Assembly (NCBI GenBank): GCA_910576385.1
Contig: CAJTIR010000031.1
Location: forward strand, 1 to 44,299
DNA length: 44,299 nt
Source of the DNA: Lachnospiraceae bacterium
GTDB taxonomy: Bacteria > Bacillota > Clostridia > Lachnospirales > Lachnospiraceae
Direction: 5' to 3'
Of this stretch, positions 16,280 to 24,611 are shown in pieces. Both the position numbers and the translations under genes were made by a program. The notes beneath the pieces are model-generated. The model did no database searches and had not been told where the DNA came from. It worked only from the letters and a program-made list of their open reading frames with translations. Each line of letters begins with the position of its first letter. Position 1 is the first letter of the stretch.

Positions 16280-16479
16280 AATTAGATTGCCCTAAGAACA
16301 TAAGAAGACAGCATACAGAGCAAGGGCACTGCATGGCAATGAGTGTAATCATCACTGTGCAGCGCCCTTTAGCAGCTAATCTAATTTTGCTGTTTCTCTG
16401 TTCTTAGGCAGTCAATCAGATTCTGCTGTTTCTCTGTTCTTTGGCAGCTAATCAGATTCTGCTGTTTGTCTTTCGTGTC
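16280..16479. repeat. Long imperfect palindrome with three 36-bp tandem repeats
   Basis: Three direct copies of a 36-bp unit start at 16372, 16408 and 16444 (each beginning GCAG and containing TTCTGCTGTTT or a close variant). One inverted copy of the same unit lies at about 16280-16313 to the left of a GC hairpin (AGGGC at 16323, GCCCT at 16364). The whole therefore folds as a large stem, with the right arm present three times. The repeats abut one another, so there are no spacers. It separates the radical SAM gene from the convergent spore-protein gene and probably terminates both. Confidence 0.8.
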
Positions 16480-16504
16480 CGTCAATGATGTCTGCTTGTG
16501 ACTG

Positions 16505-16708
16505 TTATTTACCAGCCATCTGTCTTTCCTGGGCCTCGATCATTTTCTTCACCATATAGCCGCCGACAGAACCATTCTGTCTGGAGGTTAAATCTCCATT
16601 ATATCCGTCTTTCAAAGGTACGCCGATTTCGTTTGCAACTTCAAATTTAAACTTATCCAATGCGCTTTTTGCTTCCGGTACTACTGCTTTGTTTGATGAA
16701 TTAGACAT
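16505..16708 (-). CDS. Alpha/beta-type small acid-soluble spore protein
   Basis: A 67-residue DNA-coating protein of dormant spores, which protects spore DNA from UV and heat and is degraded on germination. The family core is visible: KFKFEVANEIGVPL around residue 20, including a germination-protease-type cleavage region, and the DNA-binding block GYNGDLTSRQNGSVGG followed by MVKKMIE. A strong AGGAGG site precedes the ATG. Expression would be expected in the forespore under sigma-G; no convincing sigma-G boxes were found. An 8-bp inverted repeat (16755-16762 with 16769-16776) lies upstream. It shows that the host makes spores. Confidence 0.96.
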   Translation of the reverse strand: MSNSSNKAVVPEAKSALDKFKFEVANEIGVPLKDGYNGDLTSRQNGSVGGYMVKKMIEAQERQMAGK

Positions 16709-16867
16709 ATCGTTCCCTCCTGTTGTCTTTTGTTATGCTTTCTTTTGTTTTGTTCATTGTCAGTCATGTGACAATGTGTTGTGACCTGCTGGACACAGTG
16801 ATAGTATATGCACAGATGAAACGATTAGACATGTAGTTCTTTCCGTTTTTTACAAAAAATGTAACAT

Positions 16868-18607
16868 TTAATCGGCAAGCAGTGTTAATCCGCTGATATC
16901 AGGAGAAGCCACCAGAGAATAATTTGTATAGTAAACTACAAATCCTGGTTTACTGCCGTTTGGCTTTTTGACATTTTTCTTTTCTAAGTAGTCAATTTCC
17001 ACTTTGTCATTTTCTCTGCCTTTGGAATAGTATGCAGCAAGCCGTCCTGCTTCCTCAAACGTACGATCAGGAAGTTTTTCGCCATTGGTTTTGACGATTA
17101 CATGTGAGCCTGGCATTCCTTTGGCATGGAACCACCAGTCGCATCCAACAGCAAATTTAAAGGTTAGATCATCATTTTGGAAATTATTTTTTCCTATATA
17201 AATATGAAATCCGTCAGAAGATAGATAGTGAAAAGGTTTGCTTTTTATTTTTTGTCTTTTGTTTGTATACTTTTTTTTGATATAACCATATTGGGTCAAT
17301 TCTTCCTTGATTTGCGTTAGGTCGTCCTCAGATACAGCGATATCAAGAGAGGTGGATATGGATTCCATATGCTCAATTTCTTCTTTGGTTTCCTGTGTCA
17401 GATCAATGAGCGCTTCATAGGTTCGTTTTAATTTATTATATTTGTCAAAATATTTCTGGGCATTTTCCAGTGGGGTCAATTGGTGATTCAGCGGAATGGT
17501 GATTGTCTCGTTGGTATAGTAATTGAGTGCGGTCAAGGATTTGGCGTCTTGCTCAAGATTATAACCATAAGTGTTGATCAATTCGCCATATACTTTATAT
17601 TTTTCCCTTTTCTCGGTATCTTTTAGTTGTTTTAGCTGCAAATCAAATTTTTTGCGGCTGCGTTCCAAAATGGTATTTACGACCTTGCGCAAATCCACCG
17701 ATTTCTGGCGAATGCGAGTGTAATTATTTTTTTCAGCATAGAAGGTTTCCAACACCTGAGAGATACTGGGGTATTCTGTGACAGTAAAATCTGCGTATTG
17801 GCTCAGGGGAATGGCTGAAAACTCTATAGGTTCTTTGCCATTTTTTATAATATTGGGCGAAAATGCGCCTTCCCTAATCTCATCCATCAGCCAGGAAAAA
17901 TGGTGGTAGAGGTGCAGTTTTTCTTCCTCAGACAATGCCTGAGCCGGCCGGTCTCCGTCCAAATCAGCGCGGCAGCACAGCTCAGAGGCAGCCACAGGAC
18001 TGATTCCAGTATAAGTCATATAGATGTTTTTTTGTAAGCTGTATGGCTTGGAGCAAGCCTTTTCAAAAAATTCTTCTTGTGAGGTGGTAAGTGGATTGCA
18101 TTTTTCTTGTGTTTGTGGAATAAAATAAGTCCTTCCTGGAAGCACTTCGCGCACCGAACTGACCTGAGCTGATATATGTTTGATACTGTCAATGATACGG
18201 TTATCCTGATCACAGAAAATAATGTTGCTGTGTTTGCCCATAATCTCTACGATCAGCCACTTATGGCACAGATCCCCAAGCTCATTCAGGTGTTCAATTT
18301 CAAATTTAATGATACGTTCCATATTTGGTTGTTCTATTTTTGTGATTCTGCCATTGGCAATATGTTTTCGCAGCAGCATACAGAAATTTGGCGCTGTCAT
18401 TGGACTGGGTTTATTCTCTGTTGTCAGGTAAATTAAGGGCAGAGAAGCGCTGGCAGACAATAACAACCGAATTTGCCCACGGTTTCCTTTGATTGTCAGC
18501 AGAAGTTCATCATTTTCTGGCTGTGCAATTTTACTGATTCTGCCGTTTTGTATGGTTTCATTTAACTCTTTTACAAGATTTGCAATTACAATTCCATCAA
18601 ATGCCAT
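16868..18607 (-). CDS. rqcH: Rqc2/RqcH-family NFACT protein
   Basis: A 579-residue protein of ribosome quality control. RqcH binds stalled 50S subunits and recruits tRNA-Ala to add C-terminal alanine tails that mark the nascent chain. The NFACT-N domain (about 1-280) contains FCMLLRKHI, part of the conserved nucleic-acid-binding motif. A long coiled coil follows (about 295-440, Lys/Glu-rich). The NFACT-R domain (about 455-565) has the typical DWWFHAKGMPGSHVIVK block. Older annotation calls it fibronectin-binding protein. An AAGGAG site precedes the start. It is monocistronic, divergent from yicC. Confidence 0.95.
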   Translation of the reverse strand: MAFDGIVIANLVKELNETIQNGRISKIAQPENDELLLTIKGNRGQIRLLLSASASLPLIYLTTENKPSPMTAPNFCMLLRKHIANGRITKIEQPNMERIIKFEIEHLNELGDLCHKWLIVEIMGKHSNIIFCDQDNRIIDSIKHISAQVSSVREVLPGRTYFIPQTQEKCNPLTTSQEEFFEKACSKPYSLQKNIYMTYTGISPVAASELCCRADLDGDRPAQALSEEEKLHLYHHFSWLMDEIREGAFSPNIIKNGKEPIEFSAIPLSQYADFTVTEYPSISQVLETFYAEKNNYTRIRQKSVDLRKVVNTILERSRKKFDLQLKQLKDTEKREKYKVYGELINTYGYNLEQDAKSLTALNYYTNETITIPLNHQLTPLENAQKYFDKYNKLKRTYEALIDLTQETKEEIEHMESISTSLDIAVSEDDLTQIKEELTQYGYIKKKYTNKRQKIKSKPFHYLSSDGFHIYIGKNNFQNDDLTFKFAVGCDWWFHAKGMPGSHVIVKTNGEKLPDRTFEEAGRLAAYYSKGRENDKVEIDYLEKKNVKKPNGSKPGFVVYYTNYSLVASPDISGLTLLAD

Positions 18608-18704
18608 AGTAATTCTCCTTTTTGTATGTTCATGATTAGCATATATAATTTCAAAGTTTCGCTCTGTTGTACTAGTATATCTTATTTTTTTTAAAAAAGA
18701 AAGT

Positions 18705-18733
18705 TTGACTATTTCTAATATCTGTTTTATAAT
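18705..18733 (+). promoter_or_regulatory. Promoter of the yicC-gmk-rpoZ operon
   Basis: TTGACT at 18705-18710 and TATAAT at 18728-18733 are separated by exactly 17 bp, 56 bp before the yicC start. Confidence 0.85.
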
Positions 18734-18789
18734 GACTACATCTATGCATATAAGTAAGAGTTAGAGGATCAATACACAGGAGGATCTGT

Positions 18790-19668
18790 ATGATAAGAAG
18801 TATGACCGGTTTTGGACGCTGTGAAGCTGGAGATGGGACACAAAAGATCACAGTGGAAATAAAGTCGGTGAATCATCGGTATCAGGATATTACAATCAAG
18901 ATGCCAAAGAAGCTGAACTGTTTTGAGAGTGCAGTTCGCAGCCTATTAAAAGCTTATATTCAGCGGGGCAAGCTGGATATTTTTATTGCCTATGAGGATG
19001 GTGCTGAAAATAAGATATTATTAAAATACAACAAAGAGATTGCCAAAGAATATGTGAAATATATGCGGCAGATGGCAGAAGATTTTGCGCTGCCGTTAGA
19101 ACTGGATGCATCTAAGTTATGCGCTTGTCCCGAAGTTCTTTTAATGGAAGCACAGGAGATTGATCAAGAGCAGTTATGGCAGTTTTTGGAGCAGGCGGTC
19201 AAAGAAGCGGCAGAACAGTTTGTAGATACCAGAATAAGGGAAGGGGAACAGCTTTGGAAGGATTTGATGGGTAAGCTGGATCAGATGTCTGATTATGTAG
19301 ACCTGATTCAGCAGCGTGCACCTCAGATTCTTACAGAGTACCGCAGAAGATTATCAGATAAAATGCATGAGCTGCTTGGCGATACGCAGATTGATGAGAG
19401 CAGGCTGTTGACAGAGGTTGCTATTTTTGCAGACAAAATCTGTACAGATGAGGAGATTGTGCGTTTAAAGAGCCATATCAACAATATGAGAGATACTTTT
19501 CAGATGGAAGGAAGTGTTGGCAAGAATCTGGATTTTATTGCACAAGAGATGAATCGTGAGGCCAATACTATCCTTTCCAAAGCAAATGATATTGAGGTTT
19601 CTAAGATTGCGATTAATCTTAGGGCTACCATTGAGAAGGTGCGGGAGCAAGTTCAGAATATTGAATAG
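18790..19668 (+). CDS. yicC: YicC family protein (endoribonuclease)
   Basis: A 292-residue member of the YicC/YloC family, recognised by the invariant start MIRSMTGFGR and the C-terminal block (DFIAQEMNREANTILSKAND) that belongs to the DUF1732 domain. E. coli YicC is an endoribonuclease that acts on some small RNAs; the role in Firmicutes is less clear. An AGGAGG site precedes the ATG. It is followed after 6-21 bp by gmk. In many Firmicutes a short remA (DUF370) gene sits between the two, but there is no room for it here. Confidence 0.93.
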   Translation: MIRSMTGFGRCEAGDGTQKITVEIKSVNHRYQDITIKMPKKLNCFESAVRSLLKAYIQRGKLDIFIAYEDGAENKILLKYNKEIAKEYVKYMRQMAEDFALPLELDASKLCACPEVLLMEAQEIDQEQLWQFLEQAVKEAAEQFVDTRIREGEQLWKDLMGKLDQMSDYVDLIQQRAPQILTEYRRRLSDKMHELLGDTQIDESRLLTEVAIFADKICTDEEIVRLKSHINNMRDTFQMEGSVGKNLDFIAQEMNREANTILSKANDIEVSKIAINLRATIEKVREQVQNIE

Positions 19669-19689
19669 GGAAGAATGAAGGGAAAACAG

Positions 19690-20325
19690 ATGGAAAAAAA
19701 AGGGATTTTGACAGTAGTTTCTGGTTTTTCAGGCTCTGGAAAGGGAACCATTATGAAACAGCTCATAGAGGAGCATCCTGATACTTATGCGCTCAGTATC
19801 TCTGCCACCACACGCGCTCCCAGAACAGGAGAGAGACACGGAAAGGAATATTTTTTTGTGTCCACGGAAGAATTTGAGCAAATGATTCAGGAAGGTGAGC
19901 TGATTGAATATGCGCAATATGTGAATCATTATTATGGAACCCCTAAGGATTATGTACAGAGACAATTAGAACAGGGCAAAGATGTGATCTTAGAGATCGA
20001 GATTCAAGGTGCACTGAAGGTTAAGGAAGCTTATCCAGATACTTTGCTGCTGTTTGTCTCCCCGCCCAGTGCAGAGGAATTAAAGGATCGTCTGGTAGGC
20101 AGAGGGACGGAAGAGGAATCTGTCATTGATATGCGGCTGAGCCGTGCCTGGCAGGAGGCGCAGGGAGTGGAAAATTATGATTATTTTGTGATTAATGATG
20201 ACTTACCTGAGTGTGTGGGTCAGGTTCATGCGATTATTCAGAATGAACATGCCCGCACGGTGAGAAATCAAACGCTGATAGATACAATCAGAGCAGATTT
20301 GAAGTGTTTTGCGAAAGGAGAATGA
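19690..20325 (+). CDS. gmk: Guanylate kinase
   Basis: It phosphorylates GMP to GDP with ATP, an essential step of guanine nucleotide supply. The P-loop GFSGSGKGT is at residues 12-20. The GMP-binding block SATTRAPRTGERHGKEYFF follows, then EYAQYVNHYYGTP and the lid region. The 211-residue length from the ATG at 19690 fits the family. An upstream in-frame ATG at 19675 would add five residues; I preferred 19690 because family members start with MxxKG directly before the first strand, but both have only modest ribosome sites. Confidence 0.96.
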   Translation: MEKKGILTVVSGFSGSGKGTIMKQLIEEHPDTYALSISATTRAPRTGERHGKEYFFVSTEEFEQMIQEGELIEYAQYVNHYYGTPKDYVQRQLEQGKDVILEIEIQGALKVKEAYPDTLLLFVSPPSAEELKDRLVGRGTEEESVIDMRLSRAWQEAQGVENYDYFVINDDLPECVGQVHAIIQNEHARTVRNQTLIDTIRADLKCFAKGE

Positions 20326-20330
20326 TTATT

Positions 20331-20648
20331 ATGATGCTACATCCCTCTTATACAGATTTGATGAAGGTTGCGAACAGCGGCGTGGAGATTGGCGAGGAGC
20401 CAGTAGTAAACAGTCGTTATTCTATTGTACTTGCAACAGCAAAGAGAGCAAGGCAGATTATCGGAGGCGAGGAGCCAATGATTGACAACCCTTCGAATAA
20501 GAAACCACTGTCGATAGCTGTAGAGGAAGTCTATAACAGTAAGGTGACAATTGTTGGGGAAGAGAGTGAAGAGGAAGAGGTTACATTGGATACACAGGGT
20601 GAACTGAATTTGGCAAACGCTTCGTCCTTGGAAGAAGTGGAGGATTAG
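20331..20648 (+). CDS. rpoZ: RNA polymerase omega subunit
   Basis: A 105-residue omega subunit that helps beta-prime folding and RNA polymerase assembly. The family core is visible (MLHPSYTDLM, NSRYSIVLATAKRARQI), followed by KPLSIAVEEVYNSKV. The C-terminal 35 residues are strongly acidic (EESEEEEVTLD), an extension beyond the usual core that is common in Lachnospiraceae. The start at 20331 is 10 bp after AAAGGAG; the in-frame ATG at 20322 is too close to that site. It follows gmk by 5 bp and ends with a strong terminator. Confidence 0.93.
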   Translation: MMLHPSYTDLMKVANSGVEIGEEPVVNSRYSIVLATAKRARQIIGGEEPMIDNPSNKKPLSIAVEEVYNSKVTIVGEESEEEEVTLDTQGELNLANASSLEEVED

Positions 20649-20676
20649 CCATTCACTCTGGTATCATGGAAGAATG

Positions 20677-20722
20677 ATACCACATCATTTTATATGTTTT
20701 ATAAAATGATGTGGTATTGTTT
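20677..20722 (+). terminator. Intrinsic terminator after rpoZ
   Basis: A perfect 17-bp stem (20677-20693 with 20701-20717) with a 7-nt loop is followed by TGTTT. The stem is AT-rich at its top and unusually long. Confidence 0.85.
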
Positions 20723-20769
20723 CAGCTATTAGGAGAAAAAGGGTGAAAGAAAAAAGAAGAAAGGACAAA

Positions 20770-20855
20770 ATGCAAACAAGAATCTTTCGCCTTTTGTGTT
20801 TGCGCCCCAAATGAAAATGCAAGCATTTTCGCTTGAGGCTTGGTGCAAAATATGA
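20770..20855 (+). promoter_or_regulatory. rimO leader with two overlapping mini-ORFs and alternative hairpins
   Basis: Two 14-codon reading frames precede rimO. The first starts at 20770 after an AAAGGA site and ends with TGA at 20812-20814. The second starts at 20811, sharing ATGA with that stop, and ends with TGA at 20853-20855, which overlaps the rimO ATG at 20852. Segment 20772-20778 can pair with 20797-20803 (7 bp). The overlapping segment 20773-20781 can instead pair with 20859-20867 inside rimO codons 3-6 (9 bp, perfect). A third hairpin is 20813-20820 with 20823-20830. Function as an attenuating or coupling leader is inferred. Confidence 0.4.
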
Positions 20856-22177
20856 AAATCTTGTTTGTTTCCCTTGGATGTGACAAAAATCTGGTGGACA
20901 CAGAATTTATGATAGGTGCATTGGGAGCCAGCGGCCATACATTTACCAATGTAGAACAGGAAGCGGAGGTTATTGTGATCAATAGCTGCTGTTTTATCAA
21001 TGACGCCAAGGAAGAGAGTATTCAGACTATTCTGGAAATGGCAGAATACAAAGACAGTGGGAGCTGCAAAGTATTGGTTGTTGCAGGTTGTTTGGCACAG
21101 CGTTATCAAGAAGAGATCCATAAAGAGATTCCTCAAGTGGACGTCTTGCTTGGCACAAATTCTTATGAGGAGATTGTCAAGGCTTTAGATGAGGCGCAAA
21201 AGGGAAAACATTATGAAAATTATCAGTCTTTAGAAGGACTGCCTGTTCATCATGCCAAACGTTCTCTGACAACAGGAGGACATTATGCACATCTGAAAAT
21301 TGCAGAAGGTTGTGATAAAAACTGTACCTATTGTATTATTCCCAAAATTCGCGGGCGTTATCGCAGCGTGCCGATCGAAGAATTGACAAAACAGGCAAGG
21401 GAGCTCGCGTCGCAGGGCGTAAAAGAGTTAATTTTGGTGGCGCAGGAGACCACGCGTTATGGTGTGGATCTATATGGAGAGAAATCTCTTCATAAGCTGT
21501 TGGATCAATTAAATGAAATTCCTGGAATCCATTGGATTCGGATCCTGTACTGCTATCCTGAAGAAATTTATGAGGAGTTGATTTGTGCGATCAAGCGCAA
21601 CTCCAAGGTCTGCCATTATCTGGACATGCCGATACAGCATATCAATGATACGATTTTAAAGCGTATGGGCAGGCGGACAACAAAAGCAGAGCTGACTGAG
21701 AAAATCCAGCATCTAAAGGAAGAGATACCAGATATCACGCTGCGGACAACATTGATTAGTGGATTTCCCGGTGAGACAGATCAGATGCATGAAGAATTGA
21801 TGTATTTTTTAAATGAAATCGAATTTGATCGTCTGGGTGTGTTTCCTTATTCGCCGGAGGAAGGTACGCCGGCGGCAGAATTTCCAGATCAGATCGAGGA
21901 AGAGCAGAAAATAGAGTGGCGGGATGCGGTCATGGAATTGCAGGAGGAGATAATCTTTGACAAAAATGAGGAGTTTATAGGCCAGGAATTGTGGGTGATG
22001 ATTGAAGGCAGAGTGGACGGTGAGCATGCATATGTGGGCAGAACTTATCGGGATGCACCAGAGATTGACGGCTATATTTTTGTTAATACTGATACAGAGC
22101 TTATGACAGGGGATTTTGTGAGGGTGCGTGTCACAGGAGCTTATGAATATGATTTGATAGGAGAGATGATACCATGA
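20852..22177 (+). CDS. rimO: Ribosomal protein S12 methylthiotransferase
   Basis: A 441-residue radical SAM methylthiotransferase that modifies the conserved aspartate of ribosomal protein S12. The N-terminal UPF0004 domain holds the auxiliary cluster cysteines near C10, C46 and C80. The SAM cluster is C154, C158, C161 (CDKNCTYC). A TRAM domain closes the protein. The SLGCDKNLVDTE start is characteristic of RimO rather than MiaB. The ATG at 20852 has only a weak GAGG 13 bp upstream. A coupled leader reading frame overlaps the start, which could compensate. It heads an operon with pgsA, cinA, rsmD and coaD. Confidence 0.96.
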   Translation: MKILFVSLGCDKNLVDTEFMIGALGASGHTFTNVEQEAEVIVINSCCFINDAKEESIQTILEMAEYKDSGSCKVLVVAGCLAQRYQEEIHKEIPQVDVLLGTNSYEEIVKALDEAQKGKHYENYQSLEGLPVHHAKRSLTTGGHYAHLKIAEGCDKNCTYCIIPKIRGRYRSVPIEELTKQARELASQGVKELILVAQETTRYGVDLYGEKSLHKLLDQLNEIPGIHWIRILYCYPEEIYEELICAIKRNSKVCHYLDMPIQHINDTILKRMGRRTTKAELTEKIQHLKEEIPDITLRTTLISGFPGETDQMHEELMYFLNEIEFDRLGVFPYSPEEGTPAAEFPDQIEEEQKIEWRDAVMELQEEIIFDKNEEFIGQELWVMIEGRVDGEHAYVGRTYRDAPEIDGYIFVNTDTELMTGDFVRVRVTGAYEYDLIGEMIP

Positions 22178-22716
22178 ATTTACCAAATAAATTAACGGTT
22201 CTGCGTGTAATTTTAATCGTCCCCTTTGTGGTCTGTATGCTTGTGCCGAGCTTAGGAGAGACAGGAATGTATGCGGCAGTGGCAATTTTTATCATTGCCA
22301 GTCTCACAGATCTGCTGGATGGAAAAATTGCCAGAAAGTACAATCTGGTCACAAATTTTGGAAAATTTATGGATCCGCTTGCGGATAAATTGCTGGTGGC
22401 TGCTGCATTAATCTGCCTGACAGCCAATGGAACACTTGCCGCATGGATTTCTATTATTATTATCAGCCGTGAATTTATTATCAGTGGCTTTCGCCTGGTG
22501 GCTTCTGATAATGGGATTGTCATTGCCGCAAGTTACTGGGGGAAATTTAAGACAACATTTCAAATGGTAATGATTGTAATGCTGATTTTAAATTTTGACA
22601 ACGTTATTTATCAAATATGTGCATTGATTGTCACCTATGCAGCGCTGATTTTAACGGTAATTTCTTTGATTGATTATGTTGTGAAGAATAAAGCAGTACT
22701 GAGAGAGCAAAAATAA
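22174..22716 (+). CDS. pgsA: CDP-diacylglycerol-glycerol-3-phosphate 3-phosphatidyltransferase
   Basis: An integral membrane enzyme that makes phosphatidylglycerol phosphate, the first step to phosphatidylglycerol and cardiolipin. The CDP-alcohol phosphatidyltransferase signature D-x2-DG-x2-AR-x8-G-x3-D-x3-D is complete: it starts at DLLDGKIAR near residue 45 and ends at GKFMDPLADK. About five or six hydrophobic helices fill the 180 residues. The start overlaps the rimO stop by 4 bp (ATGA), so the two are probably translationally coupled. Confidence 0.96.
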   Translation: MNLPNKLTVLRVILIVPFVVCMLVPSLGETGMYAAVAIFIIASLTDLLDGKIARKYNLVTNFGKFMDPLADKLLVAAALICLTANGTLAAWISIIIISREFIISGFRLVASDNGIVIAASYWGKFKTTFQMVMIVMLILNFDNVIYQICALIVTYAALILTVISLIDYVVKNKAVLREQK

Positions 22717-22755
22717 GGGTGATTTAAAATAAATATCAGTGGAAGGTGATATGTT

Positions 22756-24009
22756 ATGACAGTAGAGTTGATCTGTGTGGGAACAGAATTGCTGCTTGGA
22801 AATATTGTCAATACCAATGCAGCATTTATTTCAGAAAAATGTGCGATGCTTGGGCTTTCCATGTATTATCAGAGTGTGGTCGGAGACAATCCAGGGCGTT
22901 TGGAAGAAATGGTAAAGACGGCAATGAAACGCTCAGATATTATTATTTTATCTGGCGGGTTAGGACCAACACAGGATGATCTCACTAAGGAGACCGTGGC
23001 CAAGGTTATGGGAAAGAAATTGGTCGAAGATCAAAAAGCGCGCCAAGAGATTCAATTGTTTTTGGAAAGGCGCGGACGTACCATTACAGAGAATAACTGG
23101 AAGCAGGCATTGGTACCAGAGGGGTGTCAGGTATTATATAATGTCAACGGTACAGCGCCGGGGCTGATTGTTAAAGATGATAATACTTGTGTCATTCTTC
23201 TCCCAGGCCCTCCAAATGAGTTAGTTCCAATGTTTGAGGAACAAGTATATCCCTATCTGCATAAGCTGCAGCCAGAAATCATTTGTTCTAAAATGATAAA
23301 GCTCTGCGGAATCGGCGAGAGTTCAGCAGAGACAAAGATCTTAGACTTGGTGGAGGCTCAGACGAATCCCACAGTGGCTCCCTATGCCAAAACAGGGGAG
23401 GTACATCTGCGGATCACTGCCAAGGCGGAGAGTGAAACAGCGGCTTACAAGCTGATGGAGCCGGTGGAAGAGGTATTGCGTCAGAGATTTGGAACATTGA
23501 TTTATACCAATGACCCGCAGGTGACACTGGAGATGGCGATCTACGAGCTGTTGAAGGCCAATAATCTTACTGTTACCACAGCCGAGTCCTGTACCGGAGG
23601 GCTGGTTGCCGGCAGGCTGATCAATGTACCAGGGATATCAGAATATCTAAAGGAAGGATATATTACGTATTCCAATGAAGCCAAGCAAAAACTTCTCGGT
23701 GTTCCAGCAGAAATTTTACAGAAATATGGAGCGGTCAGCCCGCAGACGGCGGAGGCTATGGCCAAAGGAGGAGCAAAAGCCGCAGAGGCAGACGTATGTA
23801 TTGCGGTAACAGGAATTGCAGGGCCTGACGGAGGAAGTCTTGAAAAGCCAGTAGGACTTGTATATATGAGTTGTTACTGCCTGGGAAAGGTGTATACAGA
23901 GAAAAATCAATACACAGGAAGCCGCAGTAAGATTCGGGAATATGCTGTGGCAAGTGCACTGACGCTATTAAGGCAGGCTATATTAGATGGCATGTGTTTT
24001 GAAAATTAA
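22756..24009 (+). CDS. cinA: Competence/damage-inducible protein CinA, nicotinamide-nucleotide amidase
   Basis: A 417-residue two-domain protein. The N-terminal molybdopterin-binding-like domain (about 1-170, start MTVELICVGTELLLGNIVNTN) carries ADP-ribose pyrophosphatase activity in studied homologues. The C-terminal CinA domain (about 255-410) is the nicotinamide mononucleotide deamidase, with the TAESCTGGLVAGRL block holding the catalytic serine and ITGIAGPDGG-type motifs (here VTGIAGPDGGS). It acts in NAD salvage. An AAGGTG site precedes the ATG. It lies 39 bp after pgsA; unlike the classic arrangement, recA is not the next gene. Confidence 0.95.
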   Translation: MTVELICVGTELLLGNIVNTNAAFISEKCAMLGLSMYYQSVVGDNPGRLEEMVKTAMKRSDIIILSGGLGPTQDDLTKETVAKVMGKKLVEDQKARQEIQLFLERRGRTITENNWKQALVPEGCQVLYNVNGTAPGLIVKDDNTCVILLPGPPNELVPMFEEQVYPYLHKLQPEIICSKMIKLCGIGESSAETKILDLVEAQTNPTVAPYAKTGEVHLRITAKAESETAAYKLMEPVEEVLRQRFGTLIYTNDPQVTLEMAIYELLKANNLTVTTAESCTGGLVAGRLINVPGISEYLKEGYITYSNEAKQKLLGVPAEILQKYGAVSPQTAEAMAKGGAKAAEADVCIAVTGIAGPDGGSLEKPVGLVYMSCYCLGKVYTEKNQYTGSRSKIREYAVASALTLLRQAILDGMCFEN

Positions 24010-24039
24010 AGTTTACGAAGTGAACAAAAGAGGTGAATT

Positions 24040-24594
24040 ATGCGGATTATTGCAGGAAGCGCCAGAAGCCTTCCTTTAAAGACAATTTCTGGAATGGATA
24101 CAAGACCGACCACAGACCGGATCAAAGAAACGTTGTTTAATATACTCAATCCTTATTTAGCAGATTGTAGTTTTTTGGATCTGTTTGCAGGGAGCGGACA
24201 GATTGGTTTGGAGGCAGTCAGCCGGGGAGCCAGGGAAGCAGTTTTTGTGGAAAATAATAAGAAGGCTGCCGTATGCATCCAGGAAAATATCACATTTACA
24301 AAGTTTACAGAGCATTGTACCCTGCTCGTTGGGGATGCAGTTTCTGCGATTCGGCAGCTGGAGGGCAGAGAGGCTTTTGATGTGGTATTTATGGATCCTC
24401 CTTATGGCAGGAATCTGGAAGCAGATGTTCTGAATCAATTAGCCTTATCCAGCCTGCTTTCTAAGGAGAGTATCATTGTGGTAGAAACTTCATTAGATAC
24501 AGACTTGACTTATGCACAGGAATGGGGATATGAGATCACAAAAGAAAAAGTATATAAGAACAATCGGCACATATTTTTTCAGTTTATAAAATAG
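24040..24594 (+). CDS. rsmD: 16S rRNA (guanine(966)-N(2))-methyltransferase
   Basis: A 184-residue Rossmann-fold methyltransferase acting on 16S rRNA during 30S assembly. The start MRIIAGSARSLPLKT and GMDTRPTTDRIKETLFNIL are family signatures. The SAM loop is FLDLFAGSGQIGLEAVSRGA, and the catalytic motif is DPPYG near residue 115. It is followed by coaD after 17 bp. The rsmD-coaD pair with ylbJ close by reproduces the order ylbH-ylbI-ylbJ known in Bacillus, though ylbJ is inverted here. Confidence 0.95.
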   Translation: MRIIAGSARSLPLKTISGMDTRPTTDRIKETLFNILNPYLADCSFLDLFAGSGQIGLEAVSRGAREAVFVENNKKAAVCIQENITFTKFTEHCTLLVGDAVSAIRQLEGREAFDVVFMDPPYGRNLEADVLNQLALSSLLSKESIIVVETSLDTDLTYAQEWGYEITKEKVYKNNRHIFFQFIK

Positions 24595-24611
24595 CCGTGT
24601 GAGGACAACAT

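Noticed and set aside
16372-16479. Three 36-bp repeats as a CRISPR array
   Set aside because: The copies are directly adjacent with no unique spacers, differ at several positions, and no cas genes are present.
16709-16860. Sigma-G promoter for the spore protein
   Set aside because: Partial boxes (GCATA, CATAACA) can be found on the minus strand, but not at the right spacing, so no promoter was called.
20677-20722. Long perfect hairpin as a regulatory RNA
   Set aside because: Position right after rpoZ and the following T-rich stretch fit an ordinary terminator.
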